A DNA stretch of 64,000 nt from Schumannella luteola (GTDB taxonomy: Bacteria > Actinomycetota > Actinomycetes > Actinomycetales > Microbacteriaceae), in contig NZ_JACBZY010000001.1 in the NCBI RefSeq assembly GCF_013408685.1, forward strand, positions 1,612,001 through 1,676,000, in the 5' to 3' direction. Each line of letters begins with the position of its first letter. The stretch's first letter is position 1. Under the pieces are notes generated by a model, which did not search any database, was not told the DNA's origin, and saw nothing but the letters and a program-made list of their open reading frames with translations. Below, piece by piece: positions 61,143 to 64,000 of the stretch. The position numbers and the translations under genes were made by a program.

Positions 61143-63692
61143 GTGTCCGCACCCGCCCCGCAGCCGCGCCGCGCCCGTCAGTACGGCGCCTCGCTGATCG
61201 CCGGCCTGCTCAGCGCCGGCTTCGCTTTCGGCGTCGGCCTGGTCGTCACGGCGCCGGCGCCCGCCGCGAAGGCCGACGACAGCTCGGCGGTGACGGTCAG
61301 CGCGAAGGACCAGGATGCCGACATCGCGACCGCTCCGTTCCCCGACCTGAAGCTGACCGTCGCGCAGACAGAGGGGCTGGTGTCGCAGGCCGTGGTCGTC
61401 AGCTGGAGCGGCGGCAAGCCGTCCACTCAGCCCAGCCAGCAGAACGGCGGGAAGGACTTCCTCCAGTTCATGCAGTGCTGGGGCGACGACTCGTCGGTTC
61501 CGGCAGGTCAGCCCGCGCAGCCCGACCGCACCACCTGCCAGTACGGAGGCTTCAACACCTCCGGCGCGACTCGCGACAAGTTCCACGACGCGAACGGCGC
61601 CGCCCCGCAGGACGTGGCGTTCTCCGCCTCGGAGTTCTCGCAGAACGACTACACGTCGATCCCGTTCCAGGCGGTCGACGGGACGCTGTACACGAACGTC
61701 AAGGACGGCCAGCGGATGCCGGGCATCGACCCGAACACGAACCAGTTCTTCACGAAGTACACGACCAACGAGGTGCCGTGGGCCGGCTCCGGTGCCGACG
61801 GCACCGGAAGCATCAAGTTCGAGATGCAGACCAAGGTCCAGGCGCCGGGTCTCGGGTGCGGTGACGCGAATCGCGCCGCTGACGGCACGGTCACGGGGCG
61901 CGCCTGCTGGCTCGTCGCAGTACCGCGGGGTGCTGCCGACACGGGCAGTCGGCAGGTCGACCAGTCCGCCCTGTTCTGGGACCAGTGGAAGCACCGGATC
62001 GCAGTTCGGCTCGACTTCCGCCCGATCGGCGACGTGTGCGCGATTGGTGCGGCTGAGCGTCAGCTGCAGGGAAGCGAGCTGATGGCGGGCGCCGTGGCGT
62101 CGTGGCAGCCGACCCTCTGCACGGCGAAGGGCGGCGACGCCTACACGATCCTCTCCGGCACGGAATCCGATGCCCTCGCGATCGCGAACGGCGCCAACTC
62201 CGGCCCGATGGCGCTGTCATCTCGTCCGCTCCAGGGCGACATCGAGGACGACCTCCAGTACGCGCCGGTCGCGCTGACCGGGCTCGCGATCTCGTTCGCC
62301 ATCGATCGCCAGCCCAGCCTGAGCGGCTCGACCCCCGACGAGTACCTCGAAAGGGCGAAGCTGCCGTTCACGAGCATGAACCTGACGCCGCGACTCGTCG
62401 CGAAGCTGCTCACCAGCTCGTACCGCGATGCGCTGCCCTACTTCTCCGACCGCTCGCACATCGCGAAGAATCCACGGAACATCGCTTTCGACCCCGACTT
62501 CCAGGCGATCAACGACCCGGAATGGAAGTACCAGGCGATCGCCACCCCCGCGATCGCCGACGCTCTCGTCCCGCAGGGACGCTCCGACTCCGCGTGGGCC
62601 ATCTGGGCATACGTCATGTCCGATCAGGACGCCCGCGACTTCCTCAGCGGCAAGCCCGATCCGTGGGGCATGACCGTGAACAAGTGGGCGTCGGACTCGG
62701 TCGACTTCGCACCGCGGGGCGAGGGTGATCAGACGCTCGCCATCACCTATCCCAACGACACGTTCCCGAAGGCGGACCCGGTCGAGACCGCCGAATCCGC
62801 GACGGGTGGTCCGATCAATCTGGTCACCTGGCGACCCTTCGTCAACGACCTCGACACCTCCGCGTACAAGACGCTGCGCGGCGACGGCCAGGTGCTCGGA
62901 GGATGGAATGCGCAGGCAGCGCCTCCTCAGTACGACAAGACCGGTCGCGACCTCCCCGGCGCTCAGGCGGTCATCGGCGTCACCGACACGTCGGCTGCGT
63001 CGCGCTACCAGACCATCACGGCCTCCCTGCGCAATGCGGCGGGCAAGTTCGTCGCACCGAGCGCGGAATCGATGCTGGCGGCGGCGGCGGCGATGACCGC
63101 GACGCCGACTCAGCGTCAGGTCTACTCGCTCGACAACACCTCAGCGGCCGCAGCCGCCGCCCCGACCGCCTACCCTCTGACGGTCCCCGTCTACGCGGCC
63201 GTGAGCCCGAAGATGTCCGATGCGACCCTGCGAGCGAGCTTCGCCGCCTTCATCCGCTATGCCGTATCGGATGCGGCGCAGACGACCGGACAAGGGGTCG
63301 GACAGCTCCCCGAGGGCTACGCACCACTGCCGCAGGGCTGGCGCGACCAGGCGCTCGCCGCTGCCGCGAAGATCCAGGCCGGCACGACGGCCACGCAGCC
63401 GACCGACGCCTCGGGCGACGGCTCGCTCGCTTCGCCCGGCTCCGACTTCGGGTCAGCGGATGCGGGCTTCGGCTCGGCTGGCGACGGATTCGGCTCGCCC
63501 GACGCGTCCGGCGCGGCCGGCACGAGCGACCCGGCGGCGTCCGGCGATCTCGCGAGCTCCCTCTCCGCCTCCCGCACCCCGGCCGATCCGAAGACCGGCG
63601 GCCTCGACTCGGTCGTGCCGCTCAGTCTCCTGGCCGGCCTCCTCGGCGCCCTCGCGGTGCCCGGCATCTCGCTCTTCCGGAGACGCCTCTGA
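61143..63692 (+). CDS. large exported PBP-like protein with C-terminal membrane anchor
   Basis: 849 residues. A signal peptide (LIAGLLSAGFAFGVGLVVTAPAPAAKA) leads to a long exterior region with many Cys (FMQCWGDD, TTCQYGG, LGCGDANRA, RACWL, DVCAIG, TLCTAKG), probably disulfide-linked. Residues 320-480 have PstS-like features: ILSGTESDALAIANGANSGPMALSSRP, then FAIDRQPSL and FDPDFQAINDPEWKYQAI, resembling ligand-loop and hinge segments of periplasmic binding proteins. A Gly/Asp/Ser spacer, a membrane helix (VVPLSLLAGLLGALAVPGISLF) and RRRL end it. I infer a surface-anchored binding protein related to PstS; its ligand is unknown. The GTG follows GGAGA by 6 bases. Confidence 0.72.
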   Translation: MSAPAPQPRRARQYGASLIAGLLSAGFAFGVGLVVTAPAPAAKADDSSAVTVSAKDQDADIATAPFPDLKLTVAQTEGLVSQAVVVSWSGGKPSTQPSQQNGGKDFLQFMQCWGDDSSVPAGQPAQPDRTTCQYGGFNTSGATRDKFHDANGAAPQDVAFSASEFSQNDYTSIPFQAVDGTLYTNVKDGQRMPGIDPNTNQFFTKYTTNEVPWAGSGADGTGSIKFEMQTKVQAPGLGCGDANRAADGTVTGRACWLVAVPRGAADTGSRQVDQSALFWDQWKHRIAVRLDFRPIGDVCAIGAAERQLQGSELMAGAVASWQPTLCTAKGGDAYTILSGTESDALAIANGANSGPMALSSRPLQGDIEDDLQYAPVALTGLAISFAIDRQPSLSGSTPDEYLERAKLPFTSMNLTPRLVAKLLTSSYRDALPYFSDRSHIAKNPRNIAFDPDFQAINDPEWKYQAIATPAIADALVPQGRSDSAWAIWAYVMSDQDARDFLSGKPDPWGMTVNKWASDSVDFAPRGEGDQTLAITYPNDTFPKADPVETAESATGGPINLVTWRPFVNDLDTSAYKTLRGDGQVLGGWNAQAAPPQYDKTGRDLPGAQAVIGVTDTSAASRYQTITASLRNAAGKFVAPSAESMLAAAAAMTATPTQRQVYSLDNTSAAAAAAPTAYPLTVPVYAAVSPKMSDATLRASFAAFIRYAVSDAAQTTGQGVGQLPEGYAPLPQGWRDQALAAAAKIQAGTTATQPTDASGDGSLASPGSDFGSADAGFGSAGDGFGSPDASGAAGTSDPAASGDLASSLSASRTPADPKTGGLDSVVPLSLLAGLLGALAVPGISLFRRRL

Positions 63693-63703
63693 TCCCGATC
63701 TTG

Positions 63704-63745
63704 GCGGGGCACGCTGCACCGGACTGGGATCCGGCGCCCCGCACC
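63704..63745 (+). terminator. weak hairpin after the 849-residue protein gene
   Basis: TTGGCGGGGC (63701-63710) can pair with GCCCCGCACCAA (63736-63747) with a 2-base bulge. The stem is imperfect and the loop is long, so termination here is doubtful. Confidence 0.25.
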
Positions 63746-63808
63746 AAGCCGCGAACGACCGACTGGGACGTGCGCGGAACCCACCCTGAGACAAAGGACA
63801 GCACTCCC

Positions 63809-64000
63809 TTGAAGATCAAGAAGATCGCGGCCTTCGCCGCGGTCGCTGCGGTGGCCGTCGCCGGCTCCGCGCTCGTCGCCCCCGCCTTCGCGGAGCCGGT
63901 CTCGAACAGCTATGTGCTGGTCGGTTCCGACACGCTGCAGGATTCCGCCAACGCTCTCATCAACGGCACCGACATCTCCGGCTCGCTCGTGCGCGTCACC
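63809..64000 (+). CDS. third exported PBP-like protein (N-terminal 64 codons only)
   Basis: Starts at TTG with AAAGGA 10 bases upstream: KIKKIAAFAAVAAVAVAGSALVAPAFA is a typical signal peptide with an AFA cleavage site and no lipobox. The mature start, SYVLVGSDTLQDSANALINGT, resembles the first strand and ligand loop of PstS-like binding proteins (G-S-D/T-T pattern). The gene runs off the window, so length, anchor and ligand are unknown. It is the third consecutive binding-protein-like gene after pstA. Confidence 0.7.
   Translation, partial: MKIKKIAAFAAVAAVAVAGSALVAPAFAEPVSNSYVLVGSDTLQDSANALINGTDISGSLVRVT

Noticed and set aside
61143-63692. recent horizontal transfer of the 849-residue protein gene
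   Set aside because: Third positions are only slightly less GC-biased than in its neighbours, much less than in the ilvD 3' segment, so the signal is too weak.

Overview
The window looks like chromosomal DNA of a high-GC Gram-positive actinobacterium, most probably family Microbacteriaceae. That placement is inferred from the very high GC content, codons ending almost always in G or C, frequent GTG starts, and typical families: a DUF222/HNH protein, a DUF2510 protein, a PASTA-type kinase, a membrane-anchored PstS and a fused MnhA/B subunit. I see no rRNA, tRNA, CRISPR array, phage or insertion sequence.

Layout. 1-18 kb is a mixed metabolic and regulatory stretch: a PucR-type regulator (partial) divergent from a class III aminotransferase, a DedA protein, a DUF998-like membrane protein, a zinc/cobalt efflux module (CDF exporter plus CzrA-like ArsR repressor with a clear operator), a membrane HExxH metallopeptidase, an AraC regulator divergent from an AhpD-like protein, a DUF222/HNH protein, a MerR regulator, a TetR-MFS pair, an alpha/beta hydrolase, a D-serine-dehydratase-like enzyme and a class-I glutamine-amidotransferase-type hydrolase. 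18-25 kb has two small membrane or tail proteins, an anion/arsenite-type permease, otsA-otsB for trehalose synthesis, a MerR-SDR pair sharing a dyad promoter, and an exported hypothetical protein.

25.3-32.3 kb is one tightly overlapping Mnh/Mrp cation/proton antiporter operon (A/B fusion, C, D, E, F, G). Subunit D carries an apparent frameshift at an alternating GC tract. 33-38.5 kb is ilvD-ilvB-ilvN-ilvC. Serine (serA), leucine (leuB) and branched-chain transamination (ilvE) genes follow at 48-53.7 kb, so most branched-chain amino acid genes lie in this window. Between them are a 1231-residue secreted lamin-tail/metallophosphoesterase protein, a ThiF-rhodanese protein, mtlD, small membrane proteins, and a PAP2-DoxX pair.

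53.8-64 kb is a phosphate-uptake-like locus: an unknown 190-residue protein, an atypical PASTA kinase, pstC, an enlarged pstA, and then three consecutive, mutually dissimilar exported binding-protein-like genes. The first two end in a C-terminal membrane anchor; the third runs off the window. GTTCAC-type direct repeats with 11-base spacing precede the locus. This is the part most likely to hold something undescribed.

A window-wide pattern is a -10-like hexamer ([T/C]ANNNT, one TTGGAT) placed exactly 6 or 7 bases before the start codon of 14 genes. This indicates leaderless transcription, and I used it to choose several start codons.
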